A stretch of DNA of 64,000 bases from Lepidodermella squamata (Eukaryota; Gastrotricha), in NCBI GenBank assembly GCA_047495785.1, contig JBLDXI010000042.1:1798001-1862000 (forward strand), in the 5' to 3' direction. Shown in pieces: positions 21,766-32,475 of this stretch. Each line of letters opens with the position of its first letter. Within the stretch, counting starts at the first letter, position 1. The translations under genes and the position numbers were made by a program. A model generated the notes under the pieces. The model was not told where the DNA came from. It worked only from the letters and a program-made list of their open reading frames with translations, and searched no databases.

Positions 21766-22253
21766 ACAAAACTGTAATGCGAAACGGTATCAGCAGATCA
21801 ACTTGAATAAATAACGTATGAGTTAGAAACGTGTTCATCCGATTTATGTATTCCAACTTCAGACATTATTGTATTTTGAGTTGCAAGAAGGCACCCATTG
21901 ACAACAAACAATTTCATGCAAACTTCCGGCCCATATATCGAAAATGTTCAAATATTGAGAATGCCGGGGGGAACCCCCATACTGTCACCGTTTGTGAGTT
22001 GACAAGTTGTTTGTTTGTTTGTATGCCGCCAGCGTGCGCACAGTCTGTGCACGCCTGTTGCGCACTCTTTTAACTATTCAGGTTTGGTTTTTGGATGTAA
22101 AACTTGGCGATAACTGAGTAGTTAACCACCGCATACATTACAGATGTACACTATCGGACAAAACTTCTTGCCGGTGACCGAGAATTAACCTTTTCTTGAG
22201 ATTTTATACTTCAAAGCGTGGTTTTATTCAGCAATCACATAGTGAGTAAACAA

Positions 22254-22466
22254 TCAAGTATTGGCCAGCAATTGACGTGGCTTCGATTCTGTCAATTCTG
22301 TCGATTTCAGCCCGCCGCAGAATGTCGATGTATTGATCTGCATTGACTCGACCGAGGCACTGCTGTTCGATGCCGAATCATGACCATCACTTATGATGCC
22401 GGAGCAACACTCGTCAGAGAAAGACACACAGCGTAAATCGTGAATTGCCTTGTCGCCTGCATTCAA
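22254..22466 (-). other. Possible terminal exon of an unidentified minus-strand gene
   Basis: Open frame after an acceptor-like TTGAATGCAG (minus strand), coding IHDLRCVSFSDECCSG and ending SKPRQLLANT. On the minus strand the stop is followed about 30 bases later by GAATAAAACC, a polyadenylation signal. No upstream exon could be linked and no family is recognised. Confidence 0.25.
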
Positions 22467-22739
22467 GTTGCGCTTTCAGACCGCCGGTTTGCAGCTAATA
22501 CCGTTGATTCTCAAGTGTAGTGAGACGGTTCGGGCTGACGGTTCGGTTATGTGTATTGCTGCCCGACTCGGTGTTTCAGCTGATCCAGCGGCAATCTCCG
22601 TCCAAATCGTAGGGAGAGACACTGTCTTTTCACCTCCGAAGCCGACCCCACCCCCTGCTCATTCTCCCGGACGCTGCACAGCCACGTGCCAAAACCCATT
22701 GAAATCCATTACGCCGTTCACTGAATTACTTTCTTTTAG

Positions 22740-23640
22740 GCTCTAACTATCCCGAACAGTTCGTCGCTCCCGATGTCCGTACCCGATCTTCAACGAACTG
22801 AGCCTCTTCAGCTCCCAGAACCGCCGAGTTCTCCGTTCTCCGGCGCGTGGTAGCCGATAATGTGCATCGCCTTGAGACTCTAATACCTATTGGTTGGATG
22901 CCATTAGTCCCATTTTCTACGAGTGGGGAAAGGATGTCAAGTAGCACCTCCGTTGTACTCCCTTGTAATCCACACCTGTGATCTCATCTGTTCACCCAGA
23001 GCCCTTGGTAAGTCCCAAGGCACGTAGGCTGAGGATGTCACCTCGTTTAGTAAGGGAGCTACTTTGTCAGAGCCAGAGTAAAGGGCTCAGAACGGAATCG
23101 ATCACTGCCTAGGCTTGCCTTTAGCGGCAACAGTTCCCCGTCGCCATGTTGCAAAACAAAACACGCAATTCTGGCAGTCCGTTTCACGACTACCGCGTCA
23201 GAGGCTCTTAAGCTGCTATCACCGGCAGTTTGACGCGTCCGAACTTGATCTGCGACGAACTGGATCTCTAACTCCCAGAACCGCCGCGTTCTCCTTTCTC
23301 AGGTGCGTGGTAGCCGATACTGTGTGTATCGCCTTGAGACTTTTATAACTCCCTGGTTAGAGGCCTTATTAGTCCTATTTTTTAAGAGCGAGGAAACGGC
23401 CACTTGACACAGCGACAGAACTACCGCTAGGGATGGTTCCGCGGTCCTACTTCACTATCTTCCACGAACTGAGCCTCTTCAACCCCCAGTATCGCTGAGT
23501 TTTCCGTTAGCCAGCGCTTGGTTCAATTTAGCATACACTTTGACTCGCCGATAGCTTTCTACAACTCCCGGGTTAGATGGTATTAGCCCTATTTCTAAAA
23601 GTGCCGATCTCCTCCGTATTTCTTACCGTAGTTCTACTGT
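22740..23640. repeat. GC-richer block with three diverged copies of a unit
   Basis: Copies centred at about 22800, 23262 and 23476 share CTCCCAGAACCGCCG, GTTCTCC, GCGTGGTAGCCGATA, CGCCTTGAGACT and ATTAGTCC(T)ATTTT in order. Spacing is irregular (about 460 and 215 bases), so this is not a simple satellite. No reading frame is conserved between the copies and I recognise neither a transposon nor an RNA gene. Confidence 0.55.
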
Positions 23641-23962
23641 AGTGAGCACGTTGCCATTTAGCACGGTACCGTAGGTGGACAGAAAAAATGATGGTAGCAG
23701 ATGCCATTTGAACCCTCAATTCAACACTCGAAGCCAGGCACCTTCAACTGAGCTCAACTGAGCTATCGTGCAGTTTCGGACATGCTAGTCTTTTAAAGGT
23801 GTCCCTGAATAGTTTTTTGCGTTAGTTTCAAACAAGACAGTTTCTGGAAACTTTCATTTATATAGAAGAAAGTTTTCAAGTGAAAACTATGACACCGTGC
23901 TGAAGAACTACCGTTCCGCTAAGCTCTACCGTAGTCGTGGCTTAGATCTACGGTACATATGA

Positions 23963-24092
23963 GACCCGCCAAGCGATTTCGGCCCTATACCGGCGTTCAA
24001 TCATTCGAAATGTGGGTGTTGTGCAATTGGGACTATGCGCCAGATGTTGTCTTTTCAAATGATTAATAAGGGACGAAATCGCTTGGCGGGTC
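23963..24092. repeat. 130-base foldback
   Basis: Perfect 19-base inverted arms, GACCCGCCAAGCGATTTCG at 23963-23981 and its complement at 24074-24092, around a roughly 90-base loop. It may be a tiny MITE or a hairpin; no clear target duplication was found. Confidence 0.6.
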
Positions 24093-24099
24093 CCAATGT

Positions 24100-25480
24100 G
24101 CTTAACTGGTCTCCTCCGTTTACCCAGCACCCTTCGCACGGCGCAGGACGCCATCCTGAGATTCCGTCCTACGACTATTACGTCAGAGTCTCCATCCTCG
24201 AGCACCGCTGTCGATTGCCAGGCGTGCCTTTCTTCATGTGGCGCATTCAACGCTGCTGTGAGGTAACGCCGTTCGCTTAGTGCTGCCGTTGCGTGAGGAT
24301 ATGGAAGGGTACAGTGGATCTTGGTCTTCGCATGCGTAGAGATTACAGCAGGCTCGATTCAGGCCTTACCCGATAGTTCCGAGGTAGAATTACCATCATT
24401 GTTCTCGTCAGTCTCAAAGGTTCCCCCCGGCGCTACTGCGGCAGCTTTGCTGCTGCTGTTGCCAATCATGTAACTTTCAGTTTGGATAGTAACATGTTCT
24501 TACTGGAAATGGCATTAGTTCTCTTACTACCAGGGATCGCTATTTTCTATGCTATTTTTACAGGGGTATGACCCTTTCACACGCCAAAAAGTGACGGCTC
24601 AGGATTGTGGGCATGTGGGAATAGGATTATGGCTTTCCATGAAATTATATTTATATTTCAATCAAATAAATAAATAAATTCATCGTATAACTAATGTAGG
24701 AAAGGGGAAAGGGCGCGGAAATGGCAATTAGGTGGAAACTTTCATTTCTTTGGAACAAAAGTGTGCCTAAACATCGAGGTACAGAGTACAGTGTGTCCTA
24801 TAAATTTTGCAAACTTTTGTAGGAAATTCAACTAAATTTTTAAAACATAACCTATACGGAGGGACAATTCCATCTTTTATCCGCAATTTAACAAAAAACA
24901 AATAAAAAATTTACCAGAAAAAAGGGACAACCTGATGGTAACTGGTTTGGCAATTTTCGGTCGTATTTTACCCGGTTGGACCTGATGCATACTTTGTTAC
25001 TATTCTCGTGATTTTTTTTTCATCTTTTCTAATAAAGTTCTGGCCATGAGTCTCTTATTTCAGAGTTTCTGAACCATTTTCCAAGTGATTTCTTTGCTTG
25101 TGCAACTTATGGGACCCGCTGTAGATATTGAATGAATTTTATTCGCAAAGCTAGCTGTTACATTCATTTACAACATAATTTTAATTACCATTTTCTTTTG
25201 TAAATAATATTTGGTCTTCGCTCTTTCAAGTAAGTGGCACAGTTACCGGGTAATATAAACCGGGGTGATAATTCGGTGTAAAATTTGTAAATTTTAATAT
25301 TTCGCCGGGAATAAAAACATGGCAAATATGGCTGTTAAACAATTATTCAAAAAAAAATTCTGAGTTTTGTTGAGAAAAATATGATTTTTCTGAAGGTACA
25401 GTTAAGGTCCAGTCCAGAGGCTGGCGTTTCCACTGACGCGAATTGCCAGCAGTAATATCTCATTTTTCGCTTGCAGTCCG
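24100..25480. other. Intergenic, no recognised features
   Basis: Composition drifts from GC-richer (to about 24560) to AT-rich. Open frames are short and motif-free. No repeats matched elsewhere in the window. Confidence 0.4.
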
Positions 25481-25484
25481 GTCC

Positions 25485-25645
25485 ATGGCACTGATATTAT
25501 TGAATTGCTTCATTTATTGCTGTCAGTTCAAACATTAAAAGCTCTACGCTCTTCAAATCAATCGAATGCTAATTACTCCAAGGCACACGCGATAGATGAG
25601 AGAAATCAACTACAAATCATGGCATTATAAAAATTTTCAAGAGCA
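25485..25645 (+). promoter_or_regulatory. Conserved lectin upstream region, copy e
   Basis: Contains GGCACTGATATTATTGAATT, ATCAATCGAATGCTAATTA and CACACGCGAT in the order seen before the other lectin copies, but with a more diverged distal half. Confidence 0.5.
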
Positions 25646-26743
25646 ATGAACTTGATAATATCCATAAGCCTCGCCGCCTTTGGTATTTTTTCAACTTGGT
25701 TCCATAAAATTTAACAGTTTTCTTTTCGTGTAGTGATTGCCTTTTCTGAAGCGGGGCTTCCTACTGCGAGGCGGCAGCCTAAGCACAGAACTTGGCGGCG
25801 TATCGCCCTCGGCGAAGATGCTAACACCAACTCGAATGTGAATCGGCTCGAGGGTTCGCCGTATTTTTACTACGCGATCGACGACGGCAGCGACGAGGTG
25901 GCTCCGCTGCTACCCTGGTGGATCTACTACCACCCGAAACCGACGACTACAACAATATCAACATCGACAACTACAGTTGCTCAGGTAATAATTTATTATA
26001 AACTAGTAATCAAAACTCACAAAGAAATCAGATGGAGGAAATCAATTTGTATGGCTATTTATCGTAATTTCTCGAATTAAAAAAAGTAGGATCAGCTCTT
26101 TATGAACAAATTTGCAGAGTTATAAACCAAAATTAAGGAAAAATAATCAAAAAATCACCGTTAATAATGAGCATAAATTATTTGCTCTTTATTGATTTAT
26201 GTTGCATGCGTATGCTCAAGTTCAAGACATTTTATTTTCCGAATTTTGCAGGATGTTAATTTCTTATAATTTTAGGTGATTTTCCGGTGCTTTGCGCCAA
26301 ATGGCGCAGTTTCATGCCGACGGACAGCTTGCCAGGCCACTGAGAAGCCATACCCATCGACGCCCTTCACTCGCATGCGAGCATGCCAGAACGCCGTTAA
26401 AACGTTCAAATTCTACTCAACCCGTACTAGACCCGAATTGGCGAAGACAACTTGCGCAAGCATTGGTGGGCTGTTAGCGACGATCAAAACACAGGCGGAA
26501 GCGCTTGATGCTCTGGCGATCTCCGCAGGAATGACAGCCACGATTGGCCTGTCAAATGAGTCTGGACAATGGTTGTGGTCCGACGGCACGCCGTATGCCA
26601 ACTACCCGGCTTGGGACTCCGGTAAACCAAATGCCGGTGCAAATGCCTTTGCTGCTCTGCTCAATTCTGGTACCGGCCCTGTTATTACCGACTTTTCCAG
26701 CAGCAATACCAGCCCTGCATTTTTCTGTGAAACCTATGCTTAA
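25646..26743 (+). CDS. Secreted C-type lectin-like protein, copy e
   Basis: Exons 25646-25682, 25734-25984, 26276-26743; 251 residues. Signal peptide MNLIISISLAAF...FSEA, shared RRQPKHRTWRR segment, LPWWIYY, Thr/Ser linker, then the lectin domain (TIGLSNESGQWLWSDGTPY, FFCETYA). Two otherwise conserved inner cysteines are both replaced: NACG is NAFA and FPCS is FSSS, so the inner disulphide is lost as a pair while the outer cysteines remain. The last about 150 coding bases and the trailer are almost identical to those at 31170-31330, suggesting recent duplication or gene conversion. Confidence 0.88.
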
Positions 26744-27277
26744 TTAAAACAGAACTGACATGATATCAGCAAGCCTCAATCTATGAAATTTTTTGAATAT
26801 TTTCTGAAATCACTTTACTTGTGAGTCTTGTGAGTACTATTAACACAGAATAACCTCAATAAATTACCGATCAGCAAGTAACTTTAATGCTTGATTTATG
26901 TATTTGACAAAATATCGAAATGCTCATCGATTGCCTGGGCTTTGTTCCTAATATTGCCAGAGTTCGAATAATTTCAATTGAATAGAACCGGATCAGGCCG
27001 ACCAGAACTCAAACTGAGAGGCAGCAGCAGCAATGGGGAATCAGTCTTGAAACTTCAGATTGGTGGGTATTTTTAGCCCCGAATTTATCTGACCACAGGG
27101 CCTCCTGTGTTTTTGGGGATTTCATGGCAGGATGGTACCCTCGTACCCCCGGTACTTCGCACACTGTAGCCTATGACGGCGTTTCCAAACCGTGTCCTAT
27201 GCCAGCTTTCAAGTGTCTTGTAGGACACTTGGGTGTTTATTTTATCAAGATCTCTGATCAAGAGACGATAAGGGATA

Positions 27278-27535
27278 GAATTTATGGGTCCCCTACAAAG
27301 TAGGGAAAATTTAGTAACAGGCTTCAAAGTTAAAGCTTCAAAGCACCATGACCTCAAAGCAAAATTAAAAAATGGCTTCAAAGTAAAATAATAGCATTAA
27401 TTCCAAAACATGGTGATCATTGCTTAATACTTTATTTTACTTTTTTTATGGGAGTGCTTTTGGTCTGAAGTGTGCACAATTTGTTGCTCTCTGCTTTATT
27501 TGAAGCCTGCTACTCTGTGGGGGACCCGAATTTAT
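27278..27535 (+). mobile_element. GGGTCCCC MITE, copy 2, with 8-base TSD
   Basis: The element (27286-27527, 242 bases) has ends GGGTCCCCTACAAAGTAG and GGGTCCCCCACAGAGTAG (complement), flanked by perfect GAATTTAT duplications at 27278-27285 and 27528-27535. It is a close copy of the element at 15330-15574 in opposite orientation. Confidence 0.92.
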
Positions 27536-27850
27536 CTTTGAAACTTACCTATGTCACTTTTTATTTAAGCTCGTTACAGATTTTACCTGTTGATATGATT
27601 ATTTGAATTTTAATTATTGAGAACGAAAACCCTGAGGCATTGTCTCATTGTTAAGAAGTTATGCGTCGTTTTTCAGTGTCAAATTCGCAAAAATTTCTCG
27701 ATGCGATTATTGTAATTTCACCTGTAATTTTTCGGTCGCCATCAAAAATCAATGTTAATGTTGTTAACAAGCAATCCATTTTAGCTTAAATAAATGTACC
27801 CATTCCAAACCTAATTTCATTCATTTTAGCAAGGTGTCCTGCGATCCATT

Positions 27851-28568
27851 CTCAAAGTCAGTGGTTCTCAAACCCTGGCACGCGTGCCAATCGTGGCACT
27901 CCGAGAAAATTGATCGGCATGCGTGCCAAAACTGGCACGCAGAGGGTTTTGACTGCGTTTGTTCCAAGAAGTAAGAAGATCCGTTCTATTCTCATTTTAA
28001 GAGGTGTTTGGACGTATTTTTGGGGAAAATGCCTAAAAATTTCCTCGCTTCGCTCGTTTAATTTGTTCGAATTTGAATTACCTAAACTTCACAAATGCAT
28101 TGTGCAGTGTGCAACTTCAAGTGGGGACATCATCCCCTCCATCTCGGCTAGACAGGACAAGAAAATTAGAAATTGGCCTGCTGTTTCGTCAGTTTTGAGG
28201 GGTTTTGGAGCACGTATCAACAGTAAATTTTCAAAATTTTCTCGCTTCGCTCCTTTTTCTTTGAAATCCCTAGTCATTTGGGTATAAAACTTTTCCATCC
28301 CTGACAGCTCCAGGATCCAAGATCGCACGGCATTATGAAATTTCTTCCATTATTTTAGCTTGATAACCAATAGAAAATCAATTTAAACAACTAAACTGTC
28401 TGAACGTCTTTACAAAATCACCAAAAATTCACAATTTTGCAACACAGAGAGTAGGGGGAACTATGTATTATGCTATTTTTTGAAACATCTTGGAATGGCA
28501 CGCGAGACCCTAGGCGTGCCACTTTTCTTGCACAGCCTCGAAAAAGTTTGAGAACCACTGCTCAAAGT
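27851..28568. mobile_element. hAT MITE (CAGTGGTTCTCAAAC ends) with 8-base TSD
   Basis: The element (27859-28560, 702 bases) has perfect 15-base inverted ends CAGTGGTTCTCAAAC and further GGCACGCGTGCC / GGCGTGCCAC subterminal motifs. The duplication CTCAAAGT is perfect at 27851-27858 and 28561-28568. No transposase is visible. Its interior (28100-28290) includes the GTGTGCGACTT-family repeat found at 18684 and 36806. Confidence 0.93.
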
Positions 28569-28917
28569 ACTCTACTGTATACTACAAGAGAACAATTTTG
28601 GGAACCGCTGGCCTATGATCAGGCGAAGACTTATTAATTGATGACAAGGTAGTTCATAGGCGGTAGGTTAACGTTAAATTAGTTTCAACCCAAACAATGT
28701 TCTTTTTTTCGTTATTTCCGACGCCTTTGGCAGTCACAAAAAGATTTATATCAAAACATGTTGTTGATTTTGCGTTTAATCTAAATTCTTAAAACGAATG
28801 AAATACGTTATTTCCAACTGTAAACAGGCCATTGAATTCGGACATCGCGTGGAATTTTTATTCAGACTGAATTTTTTTCAATCCGCCATTAAATTTATTT
28901 GCAATATTCTATGAAAC

Positions 28918-31323
28918 ATGATAAAGGTCGCAGCTTATTTGTTATTATTTTGCCTATTTGATGGTGTTTCGTGCCAATGGAAACGCTGTATGTCACTACT
29001 CGACAACTCATTCGTTGAATGCTCGGTGGCATGTGACCTATTGAAACAATACCAGGTTTTCATTTTCATACAATTTTTCGACTATTCAGCAGATCTACCT
29101 TGTTAAAATCCTATAGTCTGGCTCTAGTTTTACTACGTTCGATTTGTGTCGAAGTGGGGTGAGTAATTCTAAGAAAATCTTATCACACAGTGATGATTTA
29201 TTTCGAACAGAATGGTCGCATGTGTTACAAATTTGCAGCTTTAACTCCAAGCTGCCGGCCCGGCAATGTTCCATGCAAAGCTCCTGATGAAATTTCGGTG
29301 CGTCACTTTACTATATTTTACTATTATCAAGTTATTCTAGTCATCTTTTTCTTGTTATTGTATCCGATCAGTTTCAGCCATTTTACAGTCGAGCAATACT
29401 TCGCGCAAGTTTGGAATACTGCGAAACCGATCGGATGAATTTTGCGGTAGCTCATGATTTGCGAACATGACATCTTTGAAAATAAGTTTGCTAATTTGGT
29501 TTAGAATCAAAACTTCAAGCAATGCTCGTCGAATAGTGCACTGGTCACGTGCGTCCCGGTTAACCAAGCCTGTCCGAATAGTACAGTATGCGATTCTCAA
29601 ATTATCTGAATTTTAATGTAATTGTCAATGTAAAATTGTGAATTTTTCCATTTACTATACCATTAATTAAATCTGGAAAGCAAACTATTAGAGTCGGCTG
29701 ATTGCGGTCCTTCATTTTCCAGGCTACCGGTGGTCGAACACTTGCCAACCTTGATACTTGCGTCGATGGGAAAGGTGAGGAAAATCTATTGTTGACATGT
29801 TCCAATAATATTGAAATTCCTGTTTAGTTCAAATACCAGACAGTGAGAAGCTACATGTTCGCTGTTTCAGCAACCCTGGGCGAATCTTCAATGGCTGTCG
29901 TCTCAGCTCAATCGGTTGCTCGCCTGGCAACGAGAGCGAAGAAGCAACTCCGAAGCCATACATCAACCGGGATAACTGCCTTCGAGGCGTAAGTTCATTT
30001 ATAAACAAGTCAAATCTAACGATGATTTGTCGGTTCCAGGCTGCTGCTCAGTGTGATTTAGCTGGAACAAAGCTGTGCGTCGGAAGAGAATGTCCTGCTG
30101 GATCGACTCAGGTAGATAATATATGAAATATGAAACATAATAATTCTAGCTCTAGTTCAAAAGCATTTCAAACTTCTCAACATGTAGCGATACTTTTGTT
30201 TTCTAATCAGATCATGCTCTATTCGAATTCGACGTCATTTGAAACGAACTATCAGACCTGCTTGGCAGATATAACGCAGGTGAGTTTTGAGCCTCTCAAT
30301 GCCTGCAAATTTCTTATTTCCTCATAATTCGGAACTCAGTGATCGGTGAGTTTCCTGATTAGGATGCTGTGAGTGATGAAATAGCGTGTAAGTTCTCGAT
30401 CTCCAAACAGAGAAACTATCAAAAAATTCGTACTTGAACGGCTTATATGTCTTAAATTTTAAAATATTTTGAAAATATTCTGCTTTAAGAATCATGAAAG
30501 GCTGAGACTTAAGACTTTGACTTGTCAAGTTTGCTGGCAAAATCAGTAATATTTTCCTAATTGGCTAATTGGACGAGTCCAAGTTATCTCAGCCTTCCGG
30601 ATGAGACGCGATTCTTATTCATTTTCAAAAGAAGAGTATCATAGTAGAATATTTCGAATATTATATAACAGGAAAGGCATTTAGATAAATATTATACCGT
30701 AGTTACCGAAATAGAAGCCTAGGCGGCAACACTTTGTCCGCACTTTGTTGTTCTTTGAAGTGCCGCCCAGGCTTGTATTTCGGTAACAACGGTATATCAC
30801 GTTTCAATCATCAATTTTCCGGATTTTGCACGTGAGTAATTCATTGATTTTTTAGGTGATTTACCGGTGTCTTGGACAAAGTGGCGTTGTGACATGCCGA
30901 CAGACAGCTTGCCAGGCCACTGAGGAGCCACATCCATCGACGCCATTTGTCAGCATTCCGGCCTGCCAGAATTCGGTTAAAACGTTCAAATTCAACTCAA
31001 CCCGTACTAGACCCAAATTCGCGATCGCAAGTTGCGCGAGCAATGGCTGGCTGTTGGCAACAATCAAGACACATGCGGAGGCTCTTGATGCTTTGGCGAT
31101 CTCTGCAAACAGGACCAGCACCATCGGCCTGTCAAATGAGTCTGGGCAATGGCTGTGGTCCGACGGCACGCCGTATGCTAACTACCCGCCTTGGGACTCC
31201 GGTAAACCAAATGCCGGTGCAAATGCCTTTGCTGCTCTGCTCAATTCTGGTACCGGCCCTGTTATTACCGACTTTTCCAGCAGCAATACCAGCCCTGCAT
31301 TTTTCTGTGAAACCTATGCTTAA
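28918..31323 (+). CDS. Chimeric secreted cysteine-rich protein with a swapped lectin domain
   Basis: Exons 28918-29055, 29117-29158, 29211-29297, 29378-29446, 29505-29585, 29723-29774, 29828-29988, 30040-30111, 30211-30279, then 30856-31323; 412 residues in frame. The first nine exons parallel the minus-strand gene at 14.2-16.6 kb, with five of identical length (42, 87, 81, 52 and 161 bases) plus a 72-base exon; signal peptide MIKVAAYLLLFCLFDGVSC. In place of that gene's own lectin exon, the next usable exon is a copy of exon 3 of the tandem lectin family (IYRCLGQSGVVTCR...FFCETYA), which has no exons 1-2 of its own nearby. Both donor and acceptor are phase 0. It lacks the inner cysteine pair, like copy e. 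The final splice is inferred; cDNA would settle it. Confidence 0.65.
30695..30794. mobile_element. Short foldback MITE with TA duplication, copy 1
   Basis: The element (30697-30792) is nearly palindromic: CCGTAGTTACCGAAAT...AGCCTAGGCGG and CCGCCCAGGCTTGTATTTCG...CGG, flanked by TA. It lies in the last intron of the chimeric gene. The second copy is at 57194-57296. A TA target suggests a Tc1/mariner-type transposase. Confidence 0.7.
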
Positions 31324-31509
31324 TTAAAACAGAACTGACATGCTATCAGCAAGCCTCAATCTATGACAATCGCGAAATATTACCTGATATCACTTGAGAG
31401 TATTGTCAGCACAGATGATTAACTGAAATAATTTACTGATCAGTAAGTAGTTCCCTCATATGCTCATACCTATATATGACTCTAACAATTGTATTCAATG
31501 ACGACAGAG

Positions 31510-31625
31510 AGAGCTGGTCATTCCAAAGAGAAAGCGGTACCCATCTAATTTTGCCAGCGGCACCAGCCTGCCAGAACACCGTCAAAGTTTGCTACCACTG
31601 TAGCAGGCGATAGCCACTTTAGACT
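31510..31625 (+). pseudogene. Decayed lectin exon 3 fragment
   Basis: Sequence AGAGAAAGCGGTACCCATC...GCCTGCCAGAACACCGTCAAA matches the EKPYPS to NAVKT part of the lectin exon, with several indels and a stop. No more of the exon follows. Confidence 0.6.
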
Positions 31626-32315
31626 TCAAATAACGTGTGACTTTTTTATTAAAAATTATATTTTCCGAAAAGAAAAGTGCAGATTTTTATGATATCCCTT
31701 CATGTTTAAAAATGCTACCGCTGGATGCAATTTGAGCTTTGAATTTGGAAACAAATCTGTGCTACCTCTTCAACATTGTTACCATGCGATGTCAAACCGA
31801 CAAGAGAAAAGGTCCTAGGTTCCCAGTGAACTGTGTACGAGGCAACAGGCTACGCCCCGTGGGAAGTACTTCAAGGGTTTAATGTTCCTGGCTCAGCGTT
31901 TGTCGCATCGTGCCGCCGAAAGCGAAGATCGGTCCGTGCATTTACGTGAAAACGTTGTTCCTTAATTTCAGTCTTACGAATAGCCTAAAGATTCTTCGAT
32001 TAGGAGTTTCTTGCCTCAGATGATCCGATAAGTCCAGACTTATGTTCCAATAGAAAATGTTGGCCTTAATGTTGTCTTTCATTTTAGTGCCATTTGTTCT
32101 GGAGTAGTCTCGCACTAATAAATAACGATCACACAATATTTTGAAACAAATGACCACGTCGGATAGTGAATTTTATGGAGAATTCTATTCCGAATTTTTT
32201 ATTTCGATTTATTAGTTACGACCATGAAACTCGAGAACAACATGCGCTTTTGCGAATTCTATTTGCGAATTTGACAGTGGTAACTTTCCATTAAAGTTTA
32301 AAGGCAATCTAGCCC
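31626..32315. other. Intergenic, with a diverged MITE end
   Basis: About 32060-32112 (TCATTTTAGTGCCATTTG, CTGGAGTAGTC) resembles one half of the MITE at 1330-1471. No genes recognised. Confidence 0.4.
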
Positions 32316-32475
32316 CGGCATTGAGTTGATTTTATTGCCAGATTTACTGCACTCGATACTCGATGCGCTGCTATTAATCCAAACAACGCCTACGTCGAAT
32401 AAATCATTCAACTGCTAATGATCCCAAGGCACGCGAGATCAGTGAGAGAAAATTTAATTTTCAATTTCAAAAGCA
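32316..32475 (+). promoter_or_regulatory. Conserved lectin upstream region, copy f
   Basis: Contains GGCATTGAGTTGATTTTATT, GTCGAATAAATCATTCAA, GCTAATGATC and GCACGCGAGAT in conserved order before the lectin start. Confidence 0.6.

Larger units (their letters stand above)
27169..28618. mobile_element. Non-autonomous hAT element, host of two nested MITEs
   Basis: The element (27177-28610) has ends CGGCGTTTCCAAAC (left, with a substitution and a one-base deletion) and CAGCGGTTCCCAAA (right, complement), close to those of the 10.8-kb hAT, plus the same GTGTCCTAT / GTAGGACAC subterminal blocks. The 8-base duplication GCCTATGA is perfect at 27169-27176 and 28611-28618. No transposase remains. It carries two later insertions, 27286-27527 and 27859-28560. 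Confidence 0.9.
26830..28917. repeat. Second arm of the inverted duplication, split by a hAT insertion
   Basis: Bases 26830-27176 and 28611-28917 together are the inverted counterpart of 17098-17812 and lead into the inverted copy of the cysteine-rich gene. The 27177-28610 insert is absent from the other arm. Confidence 0.85.

Noticed and set aside
23948-24250. 100-codon minus-strand frame
   Set aside because: Spans the 130-base foldback and shows no recognisable motif.
28089-28328. Open frames within 27910-28330
   Set aside because: Lie wholly inside the hAT MITE at 27859-28560 and match no transposase.
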